Source: Flavipsychrobacter stenotrophus (GTDB lineage Bacteria; Bacteroidota; Bacteroidia; Chitinophagales; Chitinophagaceae). From it: 64,000 nucleotides of DNA. The notes under the pieces were generated by a model. It saw only the letters and a program-made list of their open reading frames with translations, was not told the origin of the DNA and did not search any database. Within the stretch, counting starts at the first letter, position 1. Every line of letters begins with the position of its first letter. Both the position numbers and the translations under genes were made by a program. The DNA lies in NCBI RefSeq assembly GCF_002954265.1, contig NZ_PPSL01000003.1, positions 186,001 through 250,000 on the forward strand. Direction: 5' to 3'. This document shows positions 1-10,713 of the stretch, piece after piece.

Positions 1-2805
1 CAGCGAATGAATATATCCGTCTTCTAGCCTTATGTCTGCACTACTGTGCATTACTTGCAGATGTCCACTTACAGTCTCCGTTCCACTACCAACTGAACAA
101 GCTCCAAAATCACGCTCCAAGACTGTAGGGTTTCTCAGTGAGTATTCAAGAGTGAGGGTTACTGAGGGAGTTAGTGTAGCAGATGGCGTTAACGTACTGG
201 AAAGTGTACCACATTCTATTGTACCTATCAATGTCGAACCTATACCATCACCGGGATCATGGTCATTATATGTTAAACCATCGAAACCAGTTCCCCATTC
301 ATGCACATTGGCGCATCCGAAAGGCTGAATACAATAACCGACTGTATCAATATGCTGATGATACATCGTCACGTGCATAGAATCATTAAGGCAATTTATC
401 GGCGAAAAAATAGAATTATCTGTACCTTTTAATTTTGAACCCTTATAATAATACTGGCCATATACTGCACCTGGAAATAGTTGCTGCATCATATCCCACT
501 TCATTTTAGTACATGGTGTACTATCTGTGTTGTTTACGCCGGTGCATGGGAAGTTTGTGCCGGTAACACTGCTCCTTATAAAGTCCTCCTTGGTTCTGAA
601 GCAATTGCCATATTTCATAAAAGAGTCGACAGCATCACTGATATCAGACGGATAGTAGGACAACTTTTTCTGTACATGGTATGGTGCAATATCAGCGCTA
701 AAACTGCCTGCAACCACAGAGTAATTTATCGGGGCCGCAGCCACCATACCGTTATCACCAAAGTCTGTAACATGATCAAAAAGTAAGTTGCCGCACTTGT
801 CGGAAATGTAAGACCTTAGGTGTGCTTTTACTGCAATGTTCTGGCTTGCACAAACAGGATAAGGGATTAGGCTGTAATCATACAACAACGAATCATCACC
901 TTGCGCCTCATTAAAATAGTCTGCATCAGCAATTCTTGTGCCATTAGTGGTATCTATTGCCTGATTAGGGGTTGCGGGCAGTAGCAGGTCACGGTTAAAT
1001 CTCTGGCTGGCAGGAAGATTATCCGTAATGATAGCATGATCTGATGAATCCGGACCTTGACCTATGAGTGCAGAGGCAACCATATGCCCCTCATAATCTT
1101 TAATGGACATGCTCAATTGCTTATTAGCATCGCGAGATACAGTCATATTGTAAAAACTGCTCCATCCTATATTTGGCCCGAAAAGTGAATTAAGTTTTTT
1201 CTGCCCTGGCCCGACATAATAGTTAGCCAGGTAATTACTATCCCCCACCTGCAAGGTCGGCCCGGCCCCACCCTGGGCTTTCACCCTGTCTGCATACCCT
1301 GGTTCGTAAACTGTTTGTATAAAAGGATAACCCTCAGCATCAGGCACATATTTCTGCCACGGATGTACCAAAGAATCCGGATCAAGATTGAGGGGAGAAT
1401 AATAATGGCTGGCTAGTGCGGAAGACGCCAGAGGAGGGATAAGCAAATTAGAACAAACTGCAAGCCCCGAATCAAAATCCTGCGCTTTATATGGTTGTGT
1501 TGTCAATGAATTAAGATCAACATTGTGCAGGTATGAAAAAGAAGGAGACAAGGTAGGTGCAGGCCAGGTCTGGATAGAAGAACGGCCTTCGTAATCATAG
1601 ATATTGTTGGTAACTATTAACTTATTCAGATCACTATTAAACCTTGTGATACTCTGCCTGTTTTTAAGCAACCCATCAAAGAAGCTACCCACGTGTTTAA
1701 ATCGACCGCCTTCGGAAAAGCTGATCGTATATTGCCAGTTCAGGCTATCGTGCATATAGGCATCTGCAAGGTAATAAACTCCTGATAAGCCACAGCCCCA
1801 ATAAGCGCCGCCAATGTCATCGTTATCAGCCATTGAGCAAGACCAATCACCATATACCGGGTATTTGAATAGCAAAGAATCCGGTCTTACCGGTCTTACT
1901 CGATAAACAACATAACCACGTGGATATGTAAGTGGTATCCTGTAGTTATTAGTATCAAGCCATACTCTTGTGCCATTTTTTTTAAAGTTGTATTGTAGAG
2001 AAGCCATCGGCATTGGAGACAGAGTGCCTGCTGGTAGAGAAACGTTATAATCATCTGCGAACGCCCATTCCAGCTCGTATCCTATGGGACTTACAGGACT
2101 TGATGAAAGCAGCCACGACACGTCTAGGTAACGTGCTGCTATATTCGGAACGACCGATACTACAGGCGGAGTTGCTGTTCCTCCTGATCCATATTGGTCT
2201 TTATCATAAACTTGAGTAACAATCTGGCCTTCAATTTCGAAATTGCGATATAAGGGATCGGTAAAATCAGCAATTATTAATCCTCCAACGCCATCATCTT
2301 TATATATCTGATTAACCGTCAACACCATTTTGTAGAAGCCAGAGTATTTCTTCAAGTTAATGTTTTGATAGGGCTGGTTTGAAGATGAACTATTGTAGCT
2401 TATTGTAAGTGTATCTTCATTAACAACCTGAAAGGCTGCAGACACGGTATCATCGGGATTCGTAAATCCAACCAACCTATATGTTAACCTGTAGGTATAT
2501 TCCACCAGTGCAGAATGACTGGAGTGCATATCCATCTCGTTAACTTTAAACACAACATTGTTAGTGCAACTTTTGTATTTGTGATGTTGCCGCCAGTCGC
2601 TAAACGATGGCGAAGAGAAAAAGCCCCAGTCTTTACAGCGCACAGTTATGGGTGCTAATGGCAGCGAGCCTGCCATAGCAATTTGGTTCCCGTTTAATAT
2701 TACAGACTCCTCCGAAGTCGGGAACTTGTACGTTTGCCCATACGATATCATCCCTGATAAAAGAAACAGAAATGTTGTAAGTAAAAGAATCGCGTATTTT
2801 TTCAT
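1..2805 (-). CDS. Giant secreted RHS-associated surface protein, C-terminus cut off by window edge
   Basis: The minus-strand frame is open for 935 codons from the ATG at 2803-2805 to base 1 with no stop, so the gene continues beyond the window. Residues 1-24 form a classic signal peptide (KK, hydrophobic core, ending SYGQ). Around residue 400 the segment YDYEGRSSIQTWPAPT resembles the 'YDxxGRxxxxxLPAP' motif of large Bacteroidota proteins that accompany RHS/YD-repeat giants. The visible part is rich in aromatic and polar residues and contains no membrane segments after the signal. It lies 27 bp downstream of the LolA-like gene and is the last visible gene of the operon. My inference is that it is the partner of the 2,170-residue RHS-like giant; the C-terminal domain that would decide its function is not visible. 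Start and secretion are fairly sure, the RHS link less so. Confidence 0.75.
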   Translation of the reverse strand, partial: MKKYAILLLTTFLFLLSGMISYGQTYKFPTSEESVILNGNQIAMAGSLPLAPITVRCKDWGFFSSPSFSDWRQHHKYKSCTNNVVFKVNEMDMHSSHSALVEYTYRLTYRLVGFTNPDDTVSAAFQVVNEDTLTISYNSSSSNQPYQNINLKKYSGFYKMVLTVNQIYKDDGVGGLIIADFTDPLYRNFEIEGQIVTQVYDKDQYGSGGTATPPVVSVVPNIAARYLDVSWLLSSSPVSPIGYELEWAFADDYNVSLPAGTLSPMPMASLQYNFKKNGTRVWLDTNNYRIPLTYPRGYVVYRVRPVRPDSLLFKYPVYGDWSCSMADNDDIGGAYWGCGLSGVYYLADAYMHDSLNWQYTISFSEGGRFKHVGSFFDGLLKNRQSITRFNSDLNKLIVTNNIYDYEGRSSIQTWPAPTLSPSFSYLHNVDLNSLTTQPYKAQDFDSGLAVCSNLLIPPLASSALASHYYSPLNLDPDSLVHPWQKYVPDAEGYPFIQTVYEPGYADRVKAQGGAGPTLQVGDSNYLANYYVGPGQKKLNSLFGPNIGWSSFYNMTVSRDANKQLSMSIKDYEGHMVASALIGQGPDSSDHAIITDNLPASQRFNRDLLLPATPNQAIDTTNGTRIADADYFNEAQGDDSLLYDYSLIPYPVCASQNIAVKAHLRSYISDKCGNLLFDHVTDFGDNGMVAAAPINYSVVAGSFSADIAPYHVQKKLSYYPSDISDAVDSFMKYGNCFRTKEDFIRSSVTGTNFPCTGVNNTDSTPCTKMKWDMMQQLFPGAVYGQYYYKGSKLKGTDNSIFSPINCLNDSMHVTMYHQHIDTVGYCIQPFGCANVHEWGTGFDGLTYNDHDPGDGIGSTLIGTIECGTLSSTLTPSATLTPSVTLTLEYSLRNPTVLERDFGACSVGSGTETVSGHLQVMHSSADIRLEDGYIHSL

Positions 2806-2832
2806 AGCGTTTGCTTTGTTCCGTTTAATAAA

Positions 2833-3575
2833 TCACTTTTGTGTGGAGTTGGTTATTGTCCTATACGTGTTATACTTTTTAAGTTCTAGCTTTCCTTGGG
2901 CATAAGTAAAGTATTGATTTGAAACCAACTCCGACTCTTCAATCCTGCTCGTGAAATTGTTGCATTTCATTTTTACGGTAACTCCCTTTATAGGACCATA
3001 TCCTTCCGGCGATGGCTGAAATACTTCAACTGAATATAAAACAGGCATCTTCTTTATCTTATCATAAATAAGATCTAACCGTCTTAATAAACTACCCGCC
3101 GGAAAGGAGAGCACAACAGACAATACTCCTTCGTTGCTGATTTTTATTTCTTTTATAATTGCAGTTCGCAACATTGAGGTATCTGCATATTTCTCAATAG
3201 CCCCTCCATCAAAAATGTCTTGCTCTGTCTTTCTTTTCAATTGCCTATCATAGTTTTTATCTGTATTTACGAACAGGATGGTCTTTTGTCTATGGTCGGC
3301 CTTGTAAAAAAATGTTTTGTAAAAAGCATTGTATAGGCACTGCAATCGTTATAAATGTACTTTTCAGCGTAATTGATATACATTTTACCTTTTATGTAGT
3401 CTCTATTCCCATTTGGGAACACGACATCGCTATTATAGTCATAACCCATACTTTTTGTGCCTTTCAAAGACGCGTATGCGTTTCTTAACTCTCGCATAGT
3501 GTCAATCTTTTGAGCATGTGCGTCAGCTATGATCAATGAAGCAACAACAACAAGGAATAATCTCTTTTGCAGCAT
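2833..3575 (-). CDS. Secreted LolA-like protein, split by a one-base shift at a 7-T tract
   Basis: Two overlapping frames (3575-3267 and 3345-2833) join into one ~247-residue protein if the frame moves by -1 at the run of seven T in the mRNA (plus-strand A tract 3306-3312). The total length plus one base is a multiple of three. The joined product starts with a signal peptide (MLQKRLFLVVVASLIIADAHAQ) and reads MLFTKHFF then YKADHRQKTILF without a break. Features such as a periodic secreted beta-rich body ('GKMYINYAEKYIYND') resemble LolA-like proteins found beside RHS giants in Chitinophagaceae; this is recognition by eye only. It starts 1 bp after the giant upstream gene stops and ends 27 bp before the next giant. 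In the zero frame the tract is T TTT TTT, a canonical slippery heptamer for -1 shifting, so a programmed shift, phase variation or an assembly error are all possible. Confidence 0.7.
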
Positions 3576-3576
3576 A

Positions 3577-6500
3577 TTAATTTTTTGTATTGCCCCTTCT
3601 TGATTCTGATATAGTCATTGTGCCTTTTGTAGTCTCCTTTTTAGTGCGCACCAGTGTTCCCTCTTGGTCATATTCATACATAGTCGCAAAATTATTCTCA
3701 TCCAATGTTGCGACAAGTCTCAGGGTAAACGGCTCATATACAAAAGCCTTCATGTTTCCAGCAAAAGGATATACACGCAAATCATCAATAAACGCGTCGG
3801 CGGGTAGCACTACGGTATTTGAACCTGCGGTGGCTTTGAACTTTACTTCTATCATTTGCCAACCATCTATAACATTAGTTTTTTTCACAGGGGGGCAAAG
3901 CGTTCCGTCAACAGTAACTCCACAATTTGCAGATAGCGGATAGCCGGTCGATGTCGAGTAAGCAAAAGAACTACCTGAACCCTGTTTAATCCAGTAAGAA
4001 AGCACATACTCCTTTCCTGGTACTATCTTAAAGTCCAGGTAGTCATTAGCAGAAGTAAACCTATACGGATTTACCGGATCATTTGTATAATAGATGTTGT
4101 AGTTATTGATCATTCCCAAGTAGTTATTATCATTCACTGGCAGATCGAATGAATAATCCGGTGAAACGGGTGTTCGCATGCTGTGATCACCAGTATGTGC
4201 ATTACTTCCATCAATTACTAACCCTGTTGCGCTGGTATTGTAAGTGCTGTATGCACTACCCGTCGAAAGTGCAGTCAAGGTGAAGTCGTTTATTGGCGAG
4301 ACTCTATATATTGTCAGACAATTATTATACTGCAATAGCTTATAGTCCTCAAATCCCTCTGAGAGAATATCACCTTGCCTCATATTCGCTCCTACAGCTA
4401 CGGGTAATGATTCATTGTATCCAAATAAGGCTGTTGAATAATTACCCACTGCATCAATATTTTCTATCTCTTTCCCTCCGGGAGACCACTTGGTTACAGT
4501 TCTCGTTTTATGCCAGTTTGGATCAGTAATGTTTGGCATCCAATACATAAACGGATTTAGATAACAGGATGTTGGCAAACCTGAAGGAGGAGCAAACATT
4601 CCATTAGCAGTAAACAGACCGGAATTTCTTGCTGTTACGCCGGTATAATTACGTGGAGCCAGATAAGCATACTCATTAAACAACCTCCATTGTCCCCTCT
4701 CCCCAATAGCAAATGGATTTACTGTGTCTGCATTTGCAATATACCTATGAGGAATAGCTGTATTGGAATCACAAAAAGTTCTACCTTTTAAACTTATCAG
4801 GTTCGTAAGGTAGGTATTAAGAGTACCCGCACTACTCACAGGCGAAGACATAGATGAGTAATTTTCTATACTTTCTCCTAGCATATTTTTATGGCCAGAA
4901 CTGATAACCTCTATACTTGCATGAGACAGTGTACTACCTATATCCCATCCTGATGTATTTAAAGGAAAACGAGGGAGGATGTTTACTCCTGTGCAGCTGG
5001 AGTGTGAAAAATGTACATAATGACGGTATGGTGCAGAATATGAGTACGTCGTATCTAGCGTACTGTCAATTGAAGGCACGATCCAACCAGGTACAATTGG
5101 TCCGGAAAATATAAAATCACGAGTTGCAGTTCCCCCACCTGTTAACGACAATGCAACATGACCGGAAACTGTATAAGGACCTCCGCTTACACCGGAAATG
5201 GTAACTGTTATTGGTATGTTACTGCCGGAGTGCAATTCATCATAAGGGACACCGGAACAACAAACATTTGTGCTGGATTCGTGATAAAATCCATCTCCTG
5301 TAAAAAATGCTGAAAGGCTTGGTGGTGTGAAATTGGAATTAAAGCAGGTATCTGCAAGCATTAAATTGGCCGTTGTAAGCTCTGTTCGGAGGTACTTCAT
5401 TACTGGGTTTCCATGAGTAGTTGTGCAACAGAGTATTGAGTCTACGGTAATGCCACCAACAACGTTAAAAGGGTGATGATTGAAACAATACCGCGGAGCA
5501 TATCGCCAATGAGTATGCATAAATGTATCGGACGTGGCTATTGGGTTTAAGAACGAGTCTAAAGTATATTGTGGCACAACCCCCATTACATAAGCTGTAG
5601 CATAACGCTTTCCACCCGTTGGTGGTGTATAAATTACAGATAGTTCATCGCCCGTTGTTAATGGTGCGGTATTGGTCATATTGAGCGTCCCTATATGGTT
5701 AGGACCTACTGTTATAGTACCGGTATCTTTGTAGCCAATATTGTTATACGCACCGCCCATAGCTTTATAAGCCCAATAAGCAGGGATCGAAGTATTGTAT
5801 TCTTTGTCCTGGTATTCATTATTTATAGATGACACGATAACTTCCCCTGTTTTAGGGTCATATATTTCATTCTGAACAGTTGTTACCGCACCTTCGCTAT
5901 AAGAAACCACATTGTCTATAATGCCATACTGCTGCACCACCTTTCCTACTACTGCCGATTGGAATTCGTTCTGGCTCTGGCTTATCCATGGATAAATAAG
6001 AGGTAGTGCTATGGGAATAAAGAGATAAAAACAATTTAGATTGCCATTTACTGTTGTATTGGTAGTTATCTCATTTTTTTGCCTGCTATCCAGTGTAACA
6101 TCTTCCTCCACCCCTAACTGCCTGTTACGTACTACCATATTGGCCCCCACGTTCACCAGACAGGGAACATTGTTATCCAGGTCATTCCCTTTTTGCCTGT
6201 AATTATATATAGTATAGCTTACAGGTCGCGGTGTACTACTATTTGCATTATAAATGTTATGCTCTACCTTTTTAGGCTTGCCATGCATATCGTTTAATAT
6301 CAGCGTATACCCCTGTGTTACCTTATATATGCTCCTTTGGGTAAAAAAGTCGTAGTGGTTATTTGGGTCAGGATCCTTCGGCGATGCCAGTAGCTGGACA
6401 GGAAAATCTTTGGCAGTATAGAACTCATATTTATCTTCTCCTTGCGACGATCGGCCAACGTTAGCATGTATACTTCTTACAGTGACATTGCTATAACCTA

Positions 6501-9500
6501 CAGATGCCGGGGGGAATAACGACTCGCCTATCGGCAATTCCTGGTAAAGGTCCACCGGATCATTTGGAGGGAACGCATTGCCTGCCTGAATTGTATATTT
6601 TACAGGTAGGCGAAAAGGATTCTCGTCGCCACCCACCATTGGTTCATAACTGGCAACGCCACTACTTATTTTACCGTAAACAGGATCGTCTACTGTATAG
6701 TCATATGTTTTGCCATATAAGGCTTCTTCGGAATTACCTCCGCTTAGTTTTTGCCATTGGTCTGAAAATTTCAGTGACTTAACCCTTTGTCCACCACCTT
6801 TTTTCGATAGCCCCGGGCTTTGAAGCCTGATATAACTCTTAGAAAGATCTGCCACTCTTGCGTAACCCTGCTTTGCAAGATTGAGCACAGGGCTTTTAAA
6901 CCTGTTCCGCAATTCGTCAGAAGCACCTTTTAAGCCCATAAGAATATTGAGCAGATCAGATTCGTCAGGATCAGAGCCAGGATATATGACTTGAGGCAGA
7001 TTATATCGGGATGTATTTATAGCAGTATATGTGATCGGATTTAAAGTAGCACCACCTCCTTGTGTTTCCACTGAAGAAATTCTAATGTAGCCATAGGATG
7101 CATCATTGCTACAAATTCCTCCATCCGTAGCGTTAGCATAGCCTTTTATTTGTTCAAAAGTGCCGATATCTCCTGTAAGATTTACATTAAAATTAAAATA
7201 TGTAATGTTTTCTCCACCAGGTGTAAAGTTTCGGCCAAGGTAATTCGCCCTAAAATCAAGCCCGGGAATTTCTTTAGCAGGCTGTCGTTTAAAATACAAA
7301 TAAAGGTTAGGAGCATGAAGGTTTTGATAAAGCGACTTTCCCGCAACATAAGCCGGGCTATTGCCTACCCCCTTAACCATAAACATTTCATTTGCTGGTT
7401 TATCTTGGACAAATGCATAGTCGTCACTTTCGTAAGTTGCAGATATGACTCCTCCTGAAGGAAGAATTATTTTATTTAATGACCACGCACCAGCCAATGA
7501 ATCATTATTGCTTAATTGATTTACATACGGAAACTCATAATTAGTAAATTGATATGTATTAGGCTTAAAATTCCCCCATCTGTCTTTTGCCGCAAGATTA
7601 TAAGCAGGGTTAATTGCATAGCTAAACCGATAGGGGCTGATCATACTTTTTTGAGATGAACCGTTCTTAAAATAGATTTTTTCCAGTGTTAATTTTCCGG
7701 AACTCGAATTAGGAGCACTGTCACATAAAGAATAGCTATACGCAAAATAAATAGTCTTGATCGGTGTTGCGGTTGCTCTATTTATGAACCTATCGTGTTT
7801 ATTATAAAGCTTAATGGAGTCAAGTTGGTATGATTCAGACGCTCCTACTTTTCCTGTATTATACAGGTCGCTTCCTCCTGCGTTCAGTAATGCGACAGAA
7901 ATTCCCTTTGCATCTTGCCGGGGAGAGGTATAAAATTCAGCGAAATAGTTTTTTGTTTCAATTGAATGCAGATACCATTGGTCTCGTGAACCACAAACCA
8001 CACTGGCCTTATCGTCTTTTTTATCGCTCCAAAAACCAGGGTTGTATTGTCCCTTTGTTATTCCGGCAGAGTAAGGAGACACCCACCGATAGTCACTGTC
8101 CGTGCGGCAATAATTGAATTTAGTATAGGACCCTAAGTCATCGTCAGAAATACCGTTTCCGGTCACATCCACATAGTCCGTTGATAAAACGGAGGTTAGA
8201 AGATAACTATGCGTAAATGCTGGTGTTATATTACTACTGTAATAATTATCTCTGCCTTTATGATTTGAGGTGGATAGGTCGCTACTCTCAAAGTCCACAA
8301 TACCCGTAGTCAGATTTACTGTATTAGCCGGATGGGAAGGGTCAACACTAAACGTCACCTCTCGCTGAATACTGTTGATAGCAGGTATTCCATAAATATA
8401 CTTCCGCCCATCTTTTTGAGTTTGTACAATTTCAGATAAGTGGTCTTTTTTTCTTTGATATCGCCCTTTCCCCACTCGCTTTATTTTGGTCACCACAGGA
8501 GTTCCAAAACTGTCAAATGCGTTTTCGTAATTAATAATATCCCTACTATTGCTAACCCCCGCCACCATGTCTTCTTCTGCAGTATGAAAATGGATAAGGT
8601 TGGCTCTGGGATCTCTCTTTGTTTGTGACCCTGCCTTTGTCTGTGGCAGGTTCATCACATCAAAAGGTGTAATCAAATTCTTTTTGCCTATCTGTTCAAA
8701 ATAATTCGAATCAACCTCTGTTAATTCACCAGCCTGTTTGAAATATACATTTTCAAAAATACTCCCGGGCTTTTTCGACGTAAACCCTTTATTCATCGTA
8801 CCAGACCGCTGGTAATTAAGCCATGGGCCAGATGTGATCTGTGTTCCTGAATGTGTAAAATCAAACCCTACTTCAAACGTGTTGCCGTCTGGACCAATTT
8901 CCGCTTGTCCTCCCTCGCTGCTAGTTGAGCTGTAAGTATATGGGTCATAGACATTCCCAAAATCATTCCTGAAAGGGCGAAACATACCACCCGTACCCTG
9001 GCCGCTTACACTGTATATGTCATAGGTCATACTTGGGGTAGGCAGGTATTGCATCGTTTTATTGAAAGAACCATCCTTGTCTCGCGTGAAATCAAGAATT
9101 GAACTGTTATCTTGACGTGCATTCTGAAGATATAAGTATCCGTATGCACTTCTTGATGCATCATTGTTAAAATGTAGCTTGCTACACATAGCACTTATAT
9201 TAGCACTCAAATATCCACCAAGCATTTCGGGACCGATTTTAACTCTCCCGTGAATAGTAGTCATTGTGCTACTATTAGTAATAACAGGCACGTAATTTCT
9301 CATGCCTATGGGAATATTATAGGAAGAACTTAATGAATGTCCTTTATCGTCCGCGACTACAGACAACGATAGCGAAAGATCTTTAATTCCAGATCTTGTA
9401 CTATACCCTCCTCCAACCGCAATATTTGCAGCGCCAACCCCAGCCATTTCCTTGCTCATAAACCGCGAAGTGGAAAAGCTTGCATTATAATCAAGGCTTC

Positions 9501-10089
9501 CTCCTGTTTGCGATCCAATACCTACGTTTACGCCAACTGAGGCGCATTTGTATATATTTACGTTAGCCCCATAGGTGAAATCCATACTCACTCCACGGTA
9601 GTTACTGATATTTAGATCTCCCCCTGCAGTTCCCGTCAAATTCAAAGGAAATGGATCACCCATCCCTGCAAGTTCAATTGTTCCACCAATGCCAACTCTT
9701 AGATTTTTCTCATCCTTTATGTGAAAATTCTTCAGGATACTATCTCCATTAAAATCATCAGAAACTCCCCGAACATTCCGGTTTATGACACCGGGATTAA
9801 TATTCCAACCCAGCCCCACCCAACTGGCCTCCTGCTCCATCGTTACACCACCATGGTAAGAAATATTCATAGGATATCCTTCTACATCCATTAGCGGAAT
9901 ATTGTAAACAAAATCACCGCTGAACATATCTACCATGTCGGTCGTCCCAACTGGCTCAAACCCCTGAACCTCTGGCTGGGAAGGGCCTGTGGTAAGCGCA
10001 AGGGATACATTAGGTGCTAGAAGTTCGATGGTAAAGACAGCAAGAAGTATCCATGCTGTTCTTTTAATTTTATTTGAATAAGATTCCAT
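3577..10089 (-). CDS. 2,170-residue RHS/SpvB-like secreted giant protein
   Basis: A signal-peptide-like hydrophobic stretch (residues 13-32) precedes a conserved head: SGDFVYNIPLM (57-67), YHGGV (78-82), WVGLGWNINPG (90-100) and a GVSDDFNGD-type segment (108-116). The GLGW motif followed by I/R is a hallmark of the RHS/SpvB/TcB head, where it opens the beta-rich shell. Near the C-terminus, 'ENNFATMYEYDQEGTLVRTKKE' type sequence is a YD-repeat-like unit. The family forms large extracellular beta-rich shells, often carrying toxin tips, but no toxin domain is recognisable here: the protein ends about 20 residues after the YD unit. The stop is followed after 1 bp by the LolA-like gene, and the start lies 18 bp after the lipoprotein gene. 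I infer surface display with the second giant as partner. Confident as a secreted RHS-type giant; its activity is unknown. Confidence 0.8.
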   Translation of the reverse strand: MESYSNKIKRTAWILLAVFTIELLAPNVSLALTTGPSQPEVQGFEPVGTTDMVDMFSGDFVYNIPLMDVEGYPMNISYHGGVTMEQEASWVGLGWNINPGVINRNVRGVSDDFNGDSILKNFHIKDEKNLRVGIGGTIELAGMGDPFPLNLTGTAGGDLNISNYRGVSMDFTYGANVNIYKCASVGVNVGIGSQTGGSLDYNASFSTSRFMSKEMAGVGAANIAVGGGYSTRSGIKDLSLSLSVVADDKGHSLSSSYNIPIGMRNYVPVITNSSTMTTIHGRVKIGPEMLGGYLSANISAMCSKLHFNNDASRSAYGYLYLQNARQDNSSILDFTRDKDGSFNKTMQYLPTPSMTYDIYSVSGQGTGGMFRPFRNDFGNVYDPYTYSSTSSEGGQAEIGPDGNTFEVGFDFTHSGTQITSGPWLNYQRSGTMNKGFTSKKPGSIFENVYFKQAGELTEVDSNYFEQIGKKNLITPFDVMNLPQTKAGSQTKRDPRANLIHFHTAEEDMVAGVSNSRDIINYENAFDSFGTPVVTKIKRVGKGRYQRKKDHLSEIVQTQKDGRKYIYGIPAINSIQREVTFSVDPSHPANTVNLTTGIVDFESSDLSTSNHKGRDNYYSSNITPAFTHSYLLTSVLSTDYVDVTGNGISDDDLGSYTKFNYCRTDSDYRWVSPYSAGITKGQYNPGFWSDKKDDKASVVCGSRDQWYLHSIETKNYFAEFYTSPRQDAKGISVALLNAGGSDLYNTGKVGASESYQLDSIKLYNKHDRFINRATATPIKTIYFAYSYSLCDSAPNSSSGKLTLEKIYFKNGSSQKSMISPYRFSYAINPAYNLAAKDRWGNFKPNTYQFTNYEFPYVNQLSNNDSLAGAWSLNKIILPSGGVISATYESDDYAFVQDKPANEMFMVKGVGNSPAYVAGKSLYQNLHAPNLYLYFKRQPAKEIPGLDFRANYLGRNFTPGGENITYFNFNVNLTGDIGTFEQIKGYANATDGGICSNDASYGYIRISSVETQGGGATLNPITYTAINTSRYNLPQVIYPGSDPDESDLLNILMGLKGASDELRNRFKSPVLNLAKQGYARVADLSKSYIRLQSPGLSKKGGGQRVKSLKFSDQWQKLSGGNSEEALYGKTYDYTVDDPVYGKISSGVASYEPMVGGDENPFRLPVKYTIQAGNAFPPNDPVDLYQELPIGESLFPPASVGYSNVTVRSIHANVGRSSQGEDKYEFYTAKDFPVQLLASPKDPDPNNHYDFFTQRSIYKVTQGYTLILNDMHGKPKKVEHNIYNANSSTPRPVSYTIYNYRQKGNDLDNNVPCLVNVGANMVVRNRQLGVEEDVTLDSRQKNEITTNTTVNGNLNCFYLFIPIALPLIYPWISQSQNEFQSAVVGKVVQQYGIIDNVVSYSEGAVTTVQNEIYDPKTGEVIVSSINNEYQDKEYNTSIPAYWAYKAMGGAYNNIGYKDTGTITVGPNHIGTLNMTNTAPLTTGDELSVIYTPPTGGKRYATAYVMGVVPQYTLDSFLNPIATSDTFMHTHWRYAPRYCFNHHPFNVVGGITVDSILCCTTTHGNPVMKYLRTELTTANLMLADTCFNSNFTPPSLSAFFTGDGFYHESSTNVCCSGVPYDELHSGSNIPITVTISGVSGGPYTVSGHVALSLTGGGTATRDFIFSGPIVPGWIVPSIDSTLDTTYSYSAPYRHYVHFSHSSCTGVNILPRFPLNTSGWDIGSTLSHASIEVISSGHKNMLGESIENYSSMSSPVSSAGTLNTYLTNLISLKGRTFCDSNTAIPHRYIANADTVNPFAIGERGQWRLFNEYAYLAPRNYTGVTARNSGLFTANGMFAPPSGLPTSCYLNPFMYWMPNITDPNWHKTRTVTKWSPGGKEIENIDAVGNYSTALFGYNESLPVAVGANMRQGDILSEGFEDYKLLQYNNCLTIYRVSPINDFTLTALSTGSAYSTYNTSATGLVIDGSNAHTGDHSMRTPVSPDYSFDLPVNDNNYLGMINNYNIYYTNDPVNPYRFTSANDYLDFKIVPGKEYVLSYWIKQGSGSSFAYSTSTGYPLSANCGVTVDGTLCPPVKKTNVIDGWQMIEVKFKATAGSNTVVLPADAFIDDLRVYPFAGNMKAFVYEPFTLRLVATLDENNFATMYEYDQEGTLVRTKKETTKGTMTISESRRGNTKN

Positions 10090-10107
10090 AGCTCAATGCT
10101 TAATTTT

Positions 10108-10713
10108 TTAAAGTGCGATTTTGGGAATATTTTCAATCGATTCTTGTGCGATTTTCGCTTTAATAATTCCAGATTTATAAACTTTGTCATCGTAGACGAT
10201 CTGCATATCTTTAGTCGGTGCCTTTTCCCCTATTGGCAACCTAAAACCAACAACTATTGTTTCTTGTGGGGTCAAACTATAATTGTTTTCAAATGCATAT
10301 GCAATAGGTAACAATGTGTCTGACGTACCGTATATTAACTTCACGTCATCAACAGCATGATTAAGAAAATAATCTAATCGCTTGTCATACCCATCTTTTG
10401 ACGTCAATTCATACCTAAGTGCGGAAACTGCACTTTCTCTGTTGTGGAACGAGATATTAAACCATGCTGTTCCTTCTAATTCTTTACCACGTTTCTCTTT
10501 TTCTAAAGATGTCAACTCTTCCAATAAGATTACGTAATCATGAGGCTTGTATTGAAAACAATAGTCCCAAGGCCCAACCTTTACCATTTTATTTAACCCG
10601 TTATTTTTGTCTTTTACATATTGTACATACTCCCCTTTAGCAAGAGTTTTCCTGCAGGATACGTTACTAACTAACAGTATTATCACCATTGTTATTTCAA
10701 TTGCCTTCTTCAT
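10108..10713 (-). CDS. Predicted lipoprotein of the RHS-like operon
   Basis: The chosen start is the ATG at 10711-10713, which has an AGGGAG ribosome-binding site just upstream; an in-frame ATG five codons earlier lacks one. The N-terminus KKAIEITMVIILLVSNVSC is a lipoprotein signal with a plausible lipobox before Cys, so the mature protein should be lipid-anchored. The remaining ~180 residues are soluble, without recognised domain; segments such as GPWDYCFQYKPHDYVILLEEL and a beta-rich C-terminal half suggest a small globular domain. The start overlaps the end of the Skp-like gene by 17 bp, which suggests translational coupling, and the stop lies 18 bp before the RHS-like giant. I do not recognise the family. 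A role in anchoring or guiding the giant is inference from position only. Confidence 0.7.
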   Translation of the reverse strand: MKKAIEITMVIILLVSNVSCRKTLAKGEYVQYVKDKNNGLNKMVKVGPWDYCFQYKPHDYVILLEELTSLEKEKRGKELEGTAWFNISFHNRESAVSALRYELTSKDGYDKRLDYFLNHAVDDVKLIYGTSDTLLPIAYAFENNYSLTPQETIVVGFRLPIGEKAPTKDMQIVYDDKVYKSGIIKAKIAQESIENIPKIAL

